Position numbers and translations under genes: made by a program
The notes under the pieces: model-generated
The model's input: only the letters and a program-made list of their open reading frames with translations
The model's database searches: none
What the model was told of the DNA's origin: nothing
Shown: piece by piece, positions 51,861 to 60,477 of the stretch
How positions within the stretch are numbered: position 1 is the stretch's first letter
Layout: the number at the start of each line of letters is the position of its first letter
Source: CAYJEQ01 sp964369235
Lineage (GTDB): Bacteria; Bacillota; Clostridia; Oscillospirales; Ruminococcaceae
Assembly: GCA_964369235.1 (NCBI GenBank)
Contig: CAYJEQ010000005.1
Coordinates: 1-64,000, forward strand
Length of the DNA stretch: 64,000 nucleotides
Direction of reading: 5' to 3'

Positions 51861-52214
51861 TTATAGAGCAGCCTTAGCTTTTTCTACAAGAGCTGTAAAT
51901 GCAGCTGGATCGTTTATAGCGATTTCAGATAGCATCTTACGGTTTAGTGTGATGCCTGCCTTCTTTAGGCCGTTCATGAATGTAGAGTAGTTCATTTCAT
52001 TCATTCTTGCAGCCGCAGAAATTCTTGTAATCCAAAGGCTTCTGAAATCTCTCTTCTTATGCTTTCTACCGATGTAAGCATATTTACCGGATTTCATTAC
52101 CGCCTGCTTAGCTGTTTTAAATAGTCTGCTTTTTGCGCCGTAGTAACCCTTAGCAAGTTTAAGTGTTTTCTTTCTTCTCTTGCGGGTCATCATTGCTCCT
52201 TTAACACGAGCCAT
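51861..52214 (-). CDS. rplT: 50S ribosomal protein L20
   Basis: A 117-residue L20 with the standard start MARVKGAMMTRKRRKKTLKLAKGYYG and RDFRSLWITRISAAARMNEMNYS. L20 is an early assembly protein of the large subunit and, in Bacillus, represses its own operon through the infC leader. Confidence 0.98.
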   Translation of the reverse strand: MARVKGAMMTRKRRKKTLKLAKGYYGAKSRLFKTAKQAVMKSGKYAYIGRKHKKRDFRSLWITRISAAARMNEMNYSTFMNGLKKAGITLNRKMLSEIAINDPAAFTALVEKAKAAL

Positions 52215-52254
52215 ATCTATTTACCTCCGTTTGGAATCTTATTTTTTGTAATTC

Positions 52255-52452
52255 TTATTTGTATGGGATTAGCAGTTTAACTGCCTTTACATTTGTGAAA
52301 TCAGCATAAGCTGCTTTTCTTAGTGCTCTTTTACGCTTAGTAGATTTCTTAGTTAGAATATGTCTTCTATTTGTGCGTGCGCGCTTAACCTTCCCGTTTT
52401 TTGTTAGCTTAAAGCGCTTTTTAGCACCACTGTGTGTCTTTAGCTTTGGCAT
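52255..52452 (-). CDS. rpmI: 50S ribosomal protein L35
   Basis: A 65-residue basic L35: MPKLKTHSGAKKRFKLTKNGK and HILTKKSTKRKRALRKAAYA. Middle gene of infC-rpmI-rplT. Confidence 0.98.
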   Translation of the reverse strand: MPKLKTHSGAKKRFKLTKNGKVKRARTNRRHILTKKSTKRKRALRKAAYADFTNVKAVKLLIPYK

Positions 52453-52470
52453 TTTAAGTTCCTCCTTGTG

Positions 52471-52992
52471 TTATTTAGCGGGCTTTGCTGTTAGGAACAT
52501 CAGCATACTGCGTCCTTCTAGCTTTGCTGGTTTCTCTACATTAGCATATTCAGAACAGCTTTCTGCAAAGCGAGTCATAATGGTGTGACCCAGTTCTGGA
52601 TGTGCCATCTCACGACCTCTAAATCTAATAGAAACCTTAACCTTGTTACCCTGGCTTAAGAACTTAAGCGCATGGTTAAGTTTTGTGTTAAAGTCATGGG
52701 TATCGATATTAAGTGATAGTCTAATCTCTTTTGTTTCGATAACCTTTTGATTTTTCTTTGCTTCCTTCTCCTTCTTAGCCTGCTCAAATTTGTATTTACC
52801 ATAGTCCATTACTCTACAAACTGGCGGTGTTGCTTGAGGAGCGATTTTAACAAGATCCAGATTTTTTTCGATAGCGATTTTCATAGCTTCTTTAGTAGCT
52901 ACTATACCTAGCTGACTACCATCTGCACCAATCAACCTAACTTCTTTATCTCTGATTTCTTCGTTAATCATCAGTTCTTTATTGTTGCTAAT
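52471..52992 (-). CDS. infC: Translation initiation factor IF-3, ATT start
   Basis: A 173-residue IF-3: MINEEIRDKEVRLIGADGSQLG, CRVMDYGKYKFEQAKKEKEAKKNQKVIETKEIRLS and KVKVSIRFRGREMAHPELG. I place the start at ATT (52992), exactly eight bases after GGAGG (53001-53005); a TTG at 53007 sits within the ribosome site and cannot be right. An AUU or other rare start is known for infC in many bacteria and lets IF-3 limit its own synthesis by rejecting the codon. Confidence 0.92.
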   Translation of the reverse strand: MSNNKELMINEEIRDKEVRLIGADGSQLGIVATKEAMKIAIEKNLDLVKIAPQATPPVCRVMDYGKYKFEQAKKEKEAKKNQKVIETKEIRLSLNIDTHDFNTKLNHALKFLSQGNKVKVSIRFRGREMAHPELGHTIMTRFAESCSEYANVEKPAKLEGRSMLMFLTAKPAK

Positions 52993-53176
52993 TGTGAGCA
53001 CCTCCAATACCCTAAATAAAATTTTAAACCTGTATTATCACAAAAAGATAAGGTGCGAAGTGAAAACTTCGCACCAGCAATACTAATTATAAGAGTTAAA
53101 CTCTAAAAATTTAGATATTGACCTTGTGTCATCCTATCATGCACAGGTGAGGGAGTGTTCTCCCTTCTTTGTTTTC
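52993..53176 (-). ncRNA. L20-type leader of infC with transcription attenuator
   Basis: From the likely transcription start near 53176 the leader carries a GGGAG...CTCCC hairpin around 53146-53166, then a strong hairpin GGTGCGAAGT-GAAA-ACTTCGCACC (53052-53075) followed on the minus strand by TTATCTTTTTG, a Rho-independent attenuator 60 bases before infC. This is the position and layout of the L20 leader of Firmicutes, where L20 favours termination. Assignment to that Rfam family is by layout, not by a search. Confidence 0.7.
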
Positions 53177-53182
53177 TAAAAT

Positions 53183-53211
53183 ATTATATCAGCTTATTTC
53201 CTGTTTGTCAA
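53183..53211 (-). promoter_or_regulatory. Consensus sigma-A promoter of infC-rpmI-rplT
   Basis: TTGACA (minus strand, 53206-53211) and TATAAT (53183-53188) with a 17-base spacer: a perfect consensus. It ends four bases from the proC stop codon. Confidence 0.9.
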
Positions 53212-53214
53212 CAG

Positions 53215-54021
53215 TTATTTTCCAAGTTCATAAGCTTTTTTGATTGTTTTATCAAAACAATCGGAAATCATACTGTCTAAACCTGACTGTTCAAGGGATT
53301 TAACCCCCTGTATAGTAGCGCCACCTGGTGTGCATACCATCTCTATAAGATCCTCTAAGCTGTGGTCGGTTTCTGCTATCATCTTAGCAGAACCAATCAT
53401 TGCATGAGCAAATAGCTGTTTAGCTTCTTCTCTATCCAGACCAATTTCCTCAGCTTTGTTTACTACCGATAAAGCCCAGCGATAAACAAAAGCACAAGCG
53501 CTGCTGTTTACCGGAATAACTTCCTTCATTAGGCTTTCTGGTAGCTCATTAGTATGTCCTGCTGCATTAAATAATGATGTTACAAAGGCAAACTCCTCTT
53601 TGGTAGTAGGCTCTATATTAGCTAATGCTGTAGAGGAATAACCAATGCTTAGTGGGGTATTAGGCATAACCAGCACCACCTTAGTGTCACTGCTAGTGCG
53701 CTCTTTAATAAACTTTGAGGTTATACCTGCTGCTATGGAGATAATAACCTGATCTTTTTCTAGGATTGGTTTTATAAGCTCTAAAACTTCACCAAAATTC
53801 TGCGGGTACACACAAATCATAATATTCTGGCAGTTTTCTGCCACCTGTAGTATATCATCTGTAGTGTTAAATCCCTGATTATTTAAAAAACCCAGTCTTT
53901 CAGAATTTTTATCACATAGTAGCATCTCACTATAATCTAACACTTTCCCTGTGATTATCCCTCTAGCAATGGCATAAGCCATATTTCCACTGCCGATAAA
54001 ACCTAATTTATACTGCTTCAT
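53215..54021 (-). CDS. proC: Pyrroline-5-carboxylate reductase
   Basis: A 268-residue ProC, the last step of proline synthesis (NADPH-dependent). The Rossmann motif is LGFIGSGNMAYAIARGI; VVLVMPNTPLSIGYSSTAL and HSLEDLIEMVCTPGGATIQGVKSLEQSG are the family signatures. It is apparently monocistronic, between the SCIFF pair and infC. Confidence 0.95.
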   Translation of the reverse strand: MKQYKLGFIGSGNMAYAIARGIITGKVLDYSEMLLCDKNSERLGFLNNQGFNTTDDILQVAENCQNIMICVYPQNFGEVLELIKPILEKDQVIISIAAGITSKFIKERTSSDTKVVLVMPNTPLSIGYSSTALANIEPTTKEEFAFVTSLFNAAGHTNELPESLMKEVIPVNSSACAFVYRWALSVVNKAEEIGLDREEAKQLFAHAMIGSAKMIAETDHSLEDLIEMVCTPGGATIQGVKSLEQSGLDSMISDCFDKTIKKAYELGK

Positions 54022-54085
54022 AATAACCCTACCCTTCTATTATTAGCTAAATTTACCCTCTATTTAACAGGAGAAATTTAATCTA

Positions 54086-55441
54086 TTAAGCTAGTGCTGC
54101 CTTAATCATAATAGCACACTCTACTCTTTTCTTTTCCATTTCACAAGCTATGGAGTGAGGTTTTAGGATATCTCCCTGATACTGCTGATTGTTTGCATTA
54201 CAACCACCACTACAGTAAAACTTTGCCCAGCAGTCTTCACAGTCGATTTTATCATAAACTGTAGCGTGAGCAAATTGATCCTTAATCTCCTCATCAATAG
54301 ATAGGTCGTGAACACTGCCTATCTGCCAGTCATCCATACCTACAAACTGATGACATGGGTATACATCACCATCTGGAGTAATAGCTACATATTCATTACC
54401 ACAACCACAACCCCTTAGACGCTTAATAGCACATGGTCCCTGCTCTAGGTCTAGCATAAAGTGGAAGAAGTTAAAGGCATCGCCCTTTTCTTCTTTGTCT
54501 ATCATAATCTTTGCCAGTCTTTCGTACTCAGCAAAAACCTCTGGCATATCTGCTTCGGTTAGAGAATATGGTAGCTCAGGCCTTGACACTACTGGCTCTA
54601 CGCTAATCTGATCAAAGCCTAAGCTATTAAGATGTAGCACATCTTCTGCAAAGTCCTTATTGTACTTTGTAAATGTACCTCTTACATAGTAATTGTCATG
54701 ACCTCGTTTATCAACAAGTTTCTGGAATTTAGGCATAATTGTTTCGTAGCAACCTCTGCCGTCAACTCTTGAACGAACCTTGTCATTTACCTCTGGTCTA
54801 CCGTCAATAGATAGTACCACATTGCTCATTTCTTTATTAATGAAATCTATCTTGTCATCATCTAGTAGCAGTCCATTTGTTGTAATGGTAAATCTAAAGG
54901 TTTTATCATATTCCTTTTCCTTGCTTCTAGCGTATTTAACAACTTCTTTTACTACATCAAAATTCATCAGTGGCTCTCCACCGAAAAAGTCTAACTCTAG
55001 ATTATGTCTACCTTCAGAATATTTTAGCAGATAGTCAATAGCTTTAAGACCTATTTCCAGTGGCATTATCTGTCTGCCTTCATGGTAGTCACCCTTACCA
55101 GCAAAACAGTATTCACAGCGAAGATTACAGTCGTGGGCAATATGTAGGCACATTGCTTTAACTGGGGATTTTACCATCATGTCGGAGAACTTGCGATAAT
55201 CGTCTACTGAATATAGCTGTTCTAGTTTTATTAGGTTTTTAATCTCCTCTGCAGATTCCTTTAGCTCTAAAGCATCAAACTTGCCTTCAAGCTTTACTAC
55301 TGCCTCATCAATCTGGGCATCTGTTGGACATGACTCAAAGTGATTTAGCAGTTCATAGGTAACATCATCCACTACATGGATTGCACCACTATTTACATCT
55401 AAAACAATATTGTAGCCATTAAGACTGTACTTATGTATCAT
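54086..55441 (-). CDS. scfB: SCIFF radical SAM peptide maturase
   Basis: A 451-residue radical SAM/SPASM enzyme that forms thioether cross-links in the SCIFF peptide. An N-terminal RiPP-recognition region (1-85) precedes the cluster motif CNLRCEYCFAGKGDYHEG (about 108-125), then DFFGGEPLMNFDVV and TITTNGLLL. The C-terminal SPASM/twitch cysteines lie in CGCGNEYVAITPDGDVYPCHQF and CEDCWAKFYCSGGCNANNQ. The precursor gene lies just upstream at 55595-55738. Confidence 0.95.
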   Translation of the reverse strand: MIHKYSLNGYNIVLDVNSGAIHVVDDVTYELLNHFESCPTDAQIDEAVVKLEGKFDALELKESAEEIKNLIKLEQLYSVDDYRKFSDMMVKSPVKAMCLHIAHDCNLRCEYCFAGKGDYHEGRQIMPLEIGLKAIDYLLKYSEGRHNLELDFFGGEPLMNFDVVKEVVKYARSKEKEYDKTFRFTITTNGLLLDDDKIDFINKEMSNVVLSIDGRPEVNDKVRSRVDGRGCYETIMPKFQKLVDKRGHDNYYVRGTFTKYNKDFAEDVLHLNSLGFDQISVEPVVSRPELPYSLTEADMPEVFAEYERLAKIMIDKEEKGDAFNFFHFMLDLEQGPCAIKRLRGCGCGNEYVAITPDGDVYPCHQFVGMDDWQIGSVHDLSIDEEIKDQFAHATVYDKIDCEDCWAKFYCSGGCNANNQQYQGDILKPHSIACEMEKKRVECAIMIKAALA

Positions 55442-55550
55442 TATATGACCGAACCTTTCTGTGAGCTTTTAGCTTTGTATATAATTTTTAAAAGCTATTC
55501 TCTATATAAATATCTCATTTACTTTTTATGTATTTTCTATCTTTAAACGC

Positions 55551-55582
55551 AAAAAATTTAGGGACATGAATGCCCCTAAATT
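55551..55582 (-). terminator. Partial terminator/attenuator between scfA and scfB
   Basis: A 12-bp stem with one G-U pair (55555-55566 with 55571-55582), loop TGAA, followed on the minus strand by TTTTTT. It lies 12 bases after the scfA stop and 110 bases before scfB, so read-through would give excess peptide over maturase. Confidence 0.8.
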
Positions 55583-55594
55583 AGAAAACCGTAA

Positions 55595-55738
55595 TTAGTT
55601 TTTCTTTTCGCATTTCTGGTTTGCTACTGTGCAAGAAGTTTTGCAAGCAGACTGGCAGGATGCTTGACATTCGCCACAACCGCCAACTACAGCAGTTTCT
55701 TTAAGATTTGGTTTGTTTAGTGTTTTAATATGTTTCAT
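55595..55738 (-). CDS. scfA: SCIFF ribosomal peptide precursor (six cysteines in forty-five)
   Basis: A 47-residue peptide found by translating the gap upstream of the maturase. It starts MKHIKTLNKPNLKETAVV and has six cysteines at 21, 24, 28, 32, 36 and 43 within GGCGECQASCQSACKTSC and beyond. This is the SCIFF pattern, conserved across Clostridia and of unknown function. A ribosome site GGGAG lies upstream and it has its own consensus-like promoter. Confidence 0.93.
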   Translation of the reverse strand: MKHIKTLNKPNLKETAVVGGCGECQASCQSACKTSCTVANQKCEKKN

Positions 55739-55771
55739 GTATAAAACTCCCTTTCATATGGATATGTCTGC

Positions 55772-55800
55772 ATTATACCATATAATAATCCATTGTGCAA
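55772..55800 (-). promoter_or_regulatory. Sigma-A promoter of scfA
   Basis: TTGCAC (minus strand, 55795-55800) and TATAAT (55772-55777) with a 17-base spacer, 34 bases before the scfA start. Confidence 0.82.
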
Positions 55801-55857
55801 TATTTATAAGAAATTTTTTATAAATTTGCTAAGCAATATAACAATTTGCTTTATGAA

Positions 55858-56265
55858 TTATCCTCGCTTTTTTATCTTAGGTCGCTTATATATCCTATTA
55901 ACACCGATAATTCCACCTATACCGCCTGATATAGTGATAAGGAATAGCTTTACCATCATGTCGGGAATATTATTGTTTTCGCTAAATATCAGGGATATTA
56001 TAATACAAAAAACATACATAAGCCCTGATACAGCTACACCCATAATTAGCCCGTCTTCTTTGGTTTTACTAGATATGTAGTAGCCTCCTAGTAAACCACC
56101 TAATATTAACCCTACTACCGATAGCTGGCTATACCATGCTGTAGTTAGGGTAAATCCTACAGTTACCATGGCTATAATAAGGAAAACCATAGCCACTGCC
56201 GCTAACTGTATACCTAGACTTTTTAGTATATAGCTAACTACTCCATCTTTTTTTAAACCTTTCAT
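55858..56265 (-). CDS. TIGR04086-type small membrane protein
   Basis: A 135-residue protein with four membrane segments (about 15-35, 42-60, 72-92, 100-122), matching the clostridial family often found next to yajC. Function is unknown. I start at the ATG at 56265, seven bases after GGGAGG; an upstream in-frame ATG contains that site. The C-terminus is basic (NRIYKRPKIKKRG). Confidence 0.78.
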   Translation of the reverse strand: MKGLKKDGVVSYILKSLGIQLAAVAMVFLIIAMVTVGFTLTTAWYSQLSVVGLILGGLLGGYYISSKTKEDGLIMGVAVSGLMYVFCIIISLIFSENNNIPDMMVKLFLITISGGIGGIIGVNRIYKRPKIKKRG

Positions 56266-56319
56266 AAAAAAACCTCCCATAACATCTTTTTATATAAAGA
56301 TATTATAGGAAGTTCAGTT

Positions 56320-56628
56320 TTATGCTTCTTCTTTATTAACTATTTTTGTCTGGATAGCCCATTTAGCAATTCTTACCTTGCTTCTGTCACTACCTGTTTC
56401 GATAACAAGAGTATCTTCCTTAACACCAATAACGATACCAATGATACCACCGATTGTGATAACTTCATCACCAATCTCAATAGCACTACGCATTGCCTGC
56501 TGTTCTTTTTCTTTCTTGCGCTGTGGTCTGATTGTTACAAAATACAGTACAGCAAACATCACTACAAGAATACCCATCTGTGAGATAAAATCAACACTTG
56601 CCACTGATGCAGTCATAAGATTTAACAT
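56320..56628 (-). CDS. yajC: YajC, Sec translocon accessory membrane protein
   Basis: A 102-residue YajC: one membrane helix (about 16-34, MGILVVMFAVLYFVTIRPQRKK) then a soluble beta domain with IEIGDEVITIGGIIGIV. It accompanies SecDF in protein export. The queA-tgt-yajC order is classic. Confidence 0.94.
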   Translation of the reverse strand: MLNLMTASVASVDFISQMGILVVMFAVLYFVTIRPQRKKEKEQQAMRSAIEIGDEVITIGGIIGIVIGVKEDTLVIETGSDRSKVRIAKWAIQTKIVNKEEA

Positions 56629-56755
56629 AATTTATTTCTCCGTTCTAATTGTTCTAGCTTTACATTTTTGTAAAACACGATAGTGAAATTCTACCACATT
56701 TTACTTATTAGTGCAAGAAGTAATTGAAAAATTATTTAAAGTATTCTGTTAACTA

Positions 56756-57886
56756 CTATATTCTTCTGCCAAGTCTTTCTATATTATCTTCTCTAAACTT
56801 AGCAAATGTTCCATTGTCTAGCTCTGTTCTAATCTTTTCCATTAGATTATTATAGAAATACAGATTGTGTATTACTGCTAGACGCATACCTAAGATTTCC
56901 TTTGCTTTAAATAGATGTCTAATATAGGATCTACTGTGGTTTTTACAGGTTGGGCAATCACAGTGAGGATCAATAGGTAACCCATCACGCTCGTATTTAG
57001 CGTTATTTATATTAACTATGCCCTCCCAAGTAAATAGATGACCATGACGGGCATTTCTACTTGGCATTACACAGTCAAATATATCTACACCACGATAAAC
57101 TGCCTCTATCATATTAACAGGTGTTCCTACACCCATTAGATAACGGATTTTATCTGCTGGCATATATGGCTCTACAGTTTCAATAGTGCGATACATCTCC
57201 TCTGCTGTTTCACCTACAGCTAATCCTCCAATAGCATAACCATCTAGGTCTAGGGCTGCAATATCCTTCATATGCTGTATTCTAAGATCTTCATAGGTAG
57301 ATCCCTGATTAATCCCAAATAACATCTGCTTATTATTTATAGTTTCTGGCAGTGCGTTAAGTCTGTCCATCTCTTTTTTACATCTTACTAGCCATCTTGT
57401 TGTACGATCGATGGATTTTTTTGTATAATCATAGGCTGCTGGGTTTTCGATACATTCATCAAACGCCATAGCTATAGTAGAAGCTAGATTGGACTGTATC
57501 TGCATACTTTCCTCTGGCCCCATGAATATTTTTTTGCCATCAATATGGGACTGGAAGTAAACCCCCTCTTCCTTAATAGTTCTTAGCTTAGACAGAGAAA
57601 ACACCTGAAAACCACCACTATCGGTTAGTATAGGCTTTTCCCAACCCATGAATTTATGTAGACCACCCATATCTCTTACTACCTCATCACCTGGACGAAG
57701 ATGTAGATGGTAGGTATTACACAGTTCCACTTGACATTTAATATCCTTTAAATCATAGGAGGATATACCACCTTTAATAGCTGCTGCTGTACCTACATTC
57801 ATAAAGGCTGGTGTCTGCACTGTACCATGTACTGTGTGAAATTCTCCTCTACGAGCATTGCCTTCTTTTTTTATTAATTTATACAT
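56756..57886 (-). CDS. tgt: tRNA-guanine transglycosylase
   Basis: A 376-residue Tgt, which exchanges guanine 34 for the queuosine precursor preQ1. Motifs: ILTDSGGFQVFSLSKLR (catalytic Asp), GYAIGGLAVGE, VMPSRNARHGHLFTWEG, and the zinc site CDCPTCKNHSRSYIRHL. Together with queA it forms the last part of queuosine synthesis; no preQ1 synthesis genes or riboswitch are in view. Confidence 0.97.
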   Translation of the reverse strand: MYKLIKKEGNARRGEFHTVHGTVQTPAFMNVGTAAAIKGGISSYDLKDIKCQVELCNTYHLHLRPGDEVVRDMGGLHKFMGWEKPILTDSGGFQVFSLSKLRTIKEEGVYFQSHIDGKKIFMGPEESMQIQSNLASTIAMAFDECIENPAAYDYTKKSIDRTTRWLVRCKKEMDRLNALPETINNKQMLFGINQGSTYEDLRIQHMKDIAALDLDGYAIGGLAVGETAEEMYRTIETVEPYMPADKIRYLMGVGTPVNMIEAVYRGVDIFDCVMPSRNARHGHLFTWEGIVNINNAKYERDGLPIDPHCDCPTCKNHSRSYIRHLFKAKEILGMRLAVIHNLYFYNNLMEKIRTELDNGTFAKFREDNIERLGRRI

Positions 57887-57975
57887 TTATATAGTTATTC
57901 CTTTCTCCCTTGTAGTATTTTGTAACTGTAATCTATTACTTACCAATCACAAACACTACCAACTTTCTTTTTCTC

Positions 57976-59004
57976 TTACAATATAATCATGCTATCCCCA
58001 AAACTAAAGAAGCGATATTTTTCCTCTACAGCTGTTTTGTAGCAGTTCATAGTATTATCATAACCAGCAAAAGCCGATATTAACATTATTAGGGTGCTTT
58101 CTGGCAGATGAAAATTAGTGATAATCCCATCTAACACCTTAAACTCATACCCTGGATAGATAAATATATCTGTGTCGCCACTCAAGGACACTACTTTACC
58201 TTCACAAGCTGAGGCTATGGACTCTAGTGTTCTACAGCTAGTTGTACCAACTGCAATAACTCTCCCACCATTTCCCTTAGTTTCCTCAATAAGCTTGGCT
58301 GTTTCAGGTGGGCAGTAGTAACTTTCACTGTGCATTACATGATCGGTGATTTCATCAGCCTTAACAGGTCTAAATGTTCCCAGCCCCACATGTAAAGTTA
58401 CATAGGCTACATTAACACCTTTTTCCTTTAACTTTTCCATAAGCTCTGGAGTAAAGTGTAGCCCTGCTGTTGGTGCTGCTGCTGAACCTAACTCTTTAGA
58501 GTATACTGTTTGATAGCGTTCTTTATCCTCTAGCTTCTCGGTTATATAATGAGGCAAAGGCATTTCTCCCACTTGGTCAAGTACATCATAAAAGTTCCCT
58601 TCATAGATAAACTTAACTAGACGATTGCCACCTTCTAGCACCTCTAGTATCTCTGCTTTAAGTAATCCCTCACCAAAGATAAATACTGCACCTGGCTTTG
58701 CTTTCTTACCTGGTTTTACCAGTGTTTCAAATGTATCTATGCCACGCTGTGCCAACAGTAGAAACTCCATAGCTCCACCACTGCCCTCTTTATATCCATA
58801 AAGTCTAGCAGGCATTACACGAGAATTATTTAGTACTAATAAATCCCCTTTGTCCAGTAAATCCACTACATGGGTAAAGCTACCGTGTTTTATATCCCCA
58901 CTATGGCGTGATAGCTGTAAAAGTCTAGAGCTATCTCGTGGATATAGTGGCGTTTGGGCTATAAGCTCCTCTGGGAGATCATAGTAAAAATCAGATTTTT
59001 TCAT
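57976..59004 (-). CDS. queA: S-adenosylmethionine:tRNA ribosyltransferase-isomerase
   Basis: A 342-residue QueA, which turns preQ1-tRNA into epoxyqueuosine-tRNA. Motifs: FYYDLPEELIAQTPLYPRDSSRLL, LLVLNNSRVMPARLYG, GSAAAPTAGLHFTPELM and LHVGLGTFRPV. Located 89 bases upstream of tgt. Confidence 0.96.
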   Translation of the reverse strand: MKKSDFYYDLPEELIAQTPLYPRDSSRLLQLSRHSGDIKHGSFTHVVDLLDKGDLLVLNNSRVMPARLYGYKEGSGGAMEFLLLAQRGIDTFETLVKPGKKAKPGAVFIFGEGLLKAEILEVLEGGNRLVKFIYEGNFYDVLDQVGEMPLPHYITEKLEDKERYQTVYSKELGSAAAPTAGLHFTPELMEKLKEKGVNVAYVTLHVGLGTFRPVKADEITDHVMHSESYYCPPETAKLIEETKGNGGRVIAVGTTSCRTLESIASACEGKVVSLSGDTDIFIYPGYEFKVLDGIITNFHLPESTLIMLISAFAGYDNTMNCYKTAVEEKYRFFSFGDSMIIL

Positions 59005-59081
59005 AAAATAATAATTTCTTTCCTGTTCTATAAATTCATCAAAAAAATTTTACTTTATCAGTGTAATACTGTAATATACAT

Positions 59082-59110
59082 TTGACACTGGTTGTATTAA
59101 ATGATATTAT
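59082..59110 (+). promoter_or_regulatory. Extended -10 sigma-A promoter of asd
   Basis: TTGACA (59082-59087), 17-base spacer, TATTAT (59105-59110) preceded by TGA (extended -10). It lies about 170 bases before the asd start. Confidence 0.82.
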
Positions 59111-59282
59111 AAAAAGTAAAATAACTCTGAAATCCACTATATATTATATTGTATTAGTGAATTGTTTTCAACAGTTTTTTATATTAATAGTTTTATTTTG
59201 TGTAAGAGTAATAGCTTTAGGGCTAATTAGCAAAGATAATAACATGAATTTCCCATTAATAATGAAAGGTTTGGTAATTATT

Positions 59283-60362
59283 ATGAAAGAATATAAAGTT
59301 GGTATAGTTGGCGCAACTGGTATGGTTGGACAGCGTTTTATAACACTAATGGAAAATCATCCTTGGTTTAAGATAGTATGTTTAGCAGCTTCTCCTCGTT
59401 CTGCTGGCAAAAAATATAGCGAAGCTATTGGCAGTCGCTGGACAATGGATACCCCACTGCCACAGCATATTGGTGATATGGTGGTAATGGACGCCACAGG
59501 ACAGGTTGAGGAAATTTCTGCTATGGTTGATTTTATCTTCTGTGCAGTAGATATGGAAAAATCCGAAATCAGAGCATTAGAGGAAAGATATGCAAAGGCT
59601 GAATGCCCTGTTATCTCTAATAACTCTGCTCATCGTGGTACAGTTGATGTACCTATGATAGTTCCTGAGCTAAACCCTGACCACAGTCAGGTAATATCAG
59701 CACAAAGACAGCGTCTAGGCACTACAAAAGGCTTTATTGCAGTTAAGTCTAACTGTTCTATCCAAAGCTATGTGCCAGCACTATATCCACTAAATCACTT
59801 TGGGGTAAAGAGAATTCTTGCCTGTACCTATCAGGCTATTTCTGGAGCTGGCAAAACCTTTGACAGCTGGCCAGAGATGGTGGATAATGTTATCCCTTAC
59901 ATCGGTGGAGAAGAAGAAAAAAGCGAAAAAGAACCACTAAAAATCTGGGGACAGGTTAAAGATGGTGAAATAGTAAATGCTACTACACCTGATATTACCA
60001 CCCAGTGTATTCGTGTACCTGTTGCCGATGGACATATGGCAGCAGTATTTGTTGACTTTGAGAATAAGCCAACTAAGGAAGAAATGATTAAAATTTGGGC
60101 TGATTTTAAGGGTATCCCACAAACAGCTAATCTACCTTCTGCACCTAAGCAGTTCCTTCACTATTTCACTGAGGATAATATGCCACAAACCAATTCCCAT
60201 AGAAATCTAGAAAATGGCATGGCTGTGTCCATTGGTAGACTTCGTGAAGATAGTCAGTACCAGTATAAATTTGTATGCTTATCCCATAACACCTTAAGAG
60301 GTGCTGCAGGTGGTGCTGTGCTAATGGCAGAGCTACTAGCTTACCAAGGTTATATGGACTAA
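59283..60362 (+). CDS. asd: Aspartate-semialdehyde dehydrogenase (archaeal/fungal type)
   Basis: A 359-residue Asd that reduces aspartyl phosphate, feeding lysine, threonine, methionine and cell-wall diaminopimelate. NADP motif VGIVGATGMVGQRFI, NNSAHRGTVDVP, catalytic cysteine in VKSNCSIQSYVPALYPL and histidine in GHMAAVFVDF. It belongs to the group with longer sequences found in Archaea, fungi and many Clostridia. I use ATG 59283; the frame is open to 59082, but that start is the promoter -35 itself. Confidence 0.95.
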   Translation: MKEYKVGIVGATGMVGQRFITLMENHPWFKIVCLAASPRSAGKKYSEAIGSRWTMDTPLPQHIGDMVVMDATGQVEEISAMVDFIFCAVDMEKSEIRALEERYAKAECPVISNNSAHRGTVDVPMIVPELNPDHSQVISAQRQRLGTTKGFIAVKSNCSIQSYVPALYPLNHFGVKRILACTYQAISGAGKTFDSWPEMVDNVIPYIGGEEEKSEKEPLKIWGQVKDGEIVNATTPDITTQCIRVPVADGHMAAVFVDFENKPTKEEMIKIWADFKGIPQTANLPSAPKQFLHYFTEDNMPQTNSHRNLENGMAVSIGRLREDSQYQYKFVCLSHNTLRGAAGGAVLMAELLAYQGYMD

Positions 60363-60399
60363 TTTAAACCTAATAATTATTTTAAACTATACAGGGTGT

Positions 60400-60449
60400 A
60401 CTCTGTGGATTTGCAAGGATTTATATTATTTATCTTCTATCCACAGAGT
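60400..60449. other. Inverted repeat between asd and the MATE gene
   Basis: ACTCTGTGGAT (60400-60410) and ATCCACAGAGT (60439-60449) are perfectly complementary around a 28-base loop, with AGGG/CCCT pairing further out. It may terminate asd, but no U-run follows. Confidence 0.55.
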
Positions 60450-60477
60450 TTGCCCTATAAATTTGAGGTGAATTATC

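Noticed and set aside
59082..59282. N-terminal extension of Asd from TTG 59082
   Set aside because: The first codon is the -35 hexamer of the promoter, and the extension has no relation to Asd; the Rossmann motif begins right after ATG 59283.
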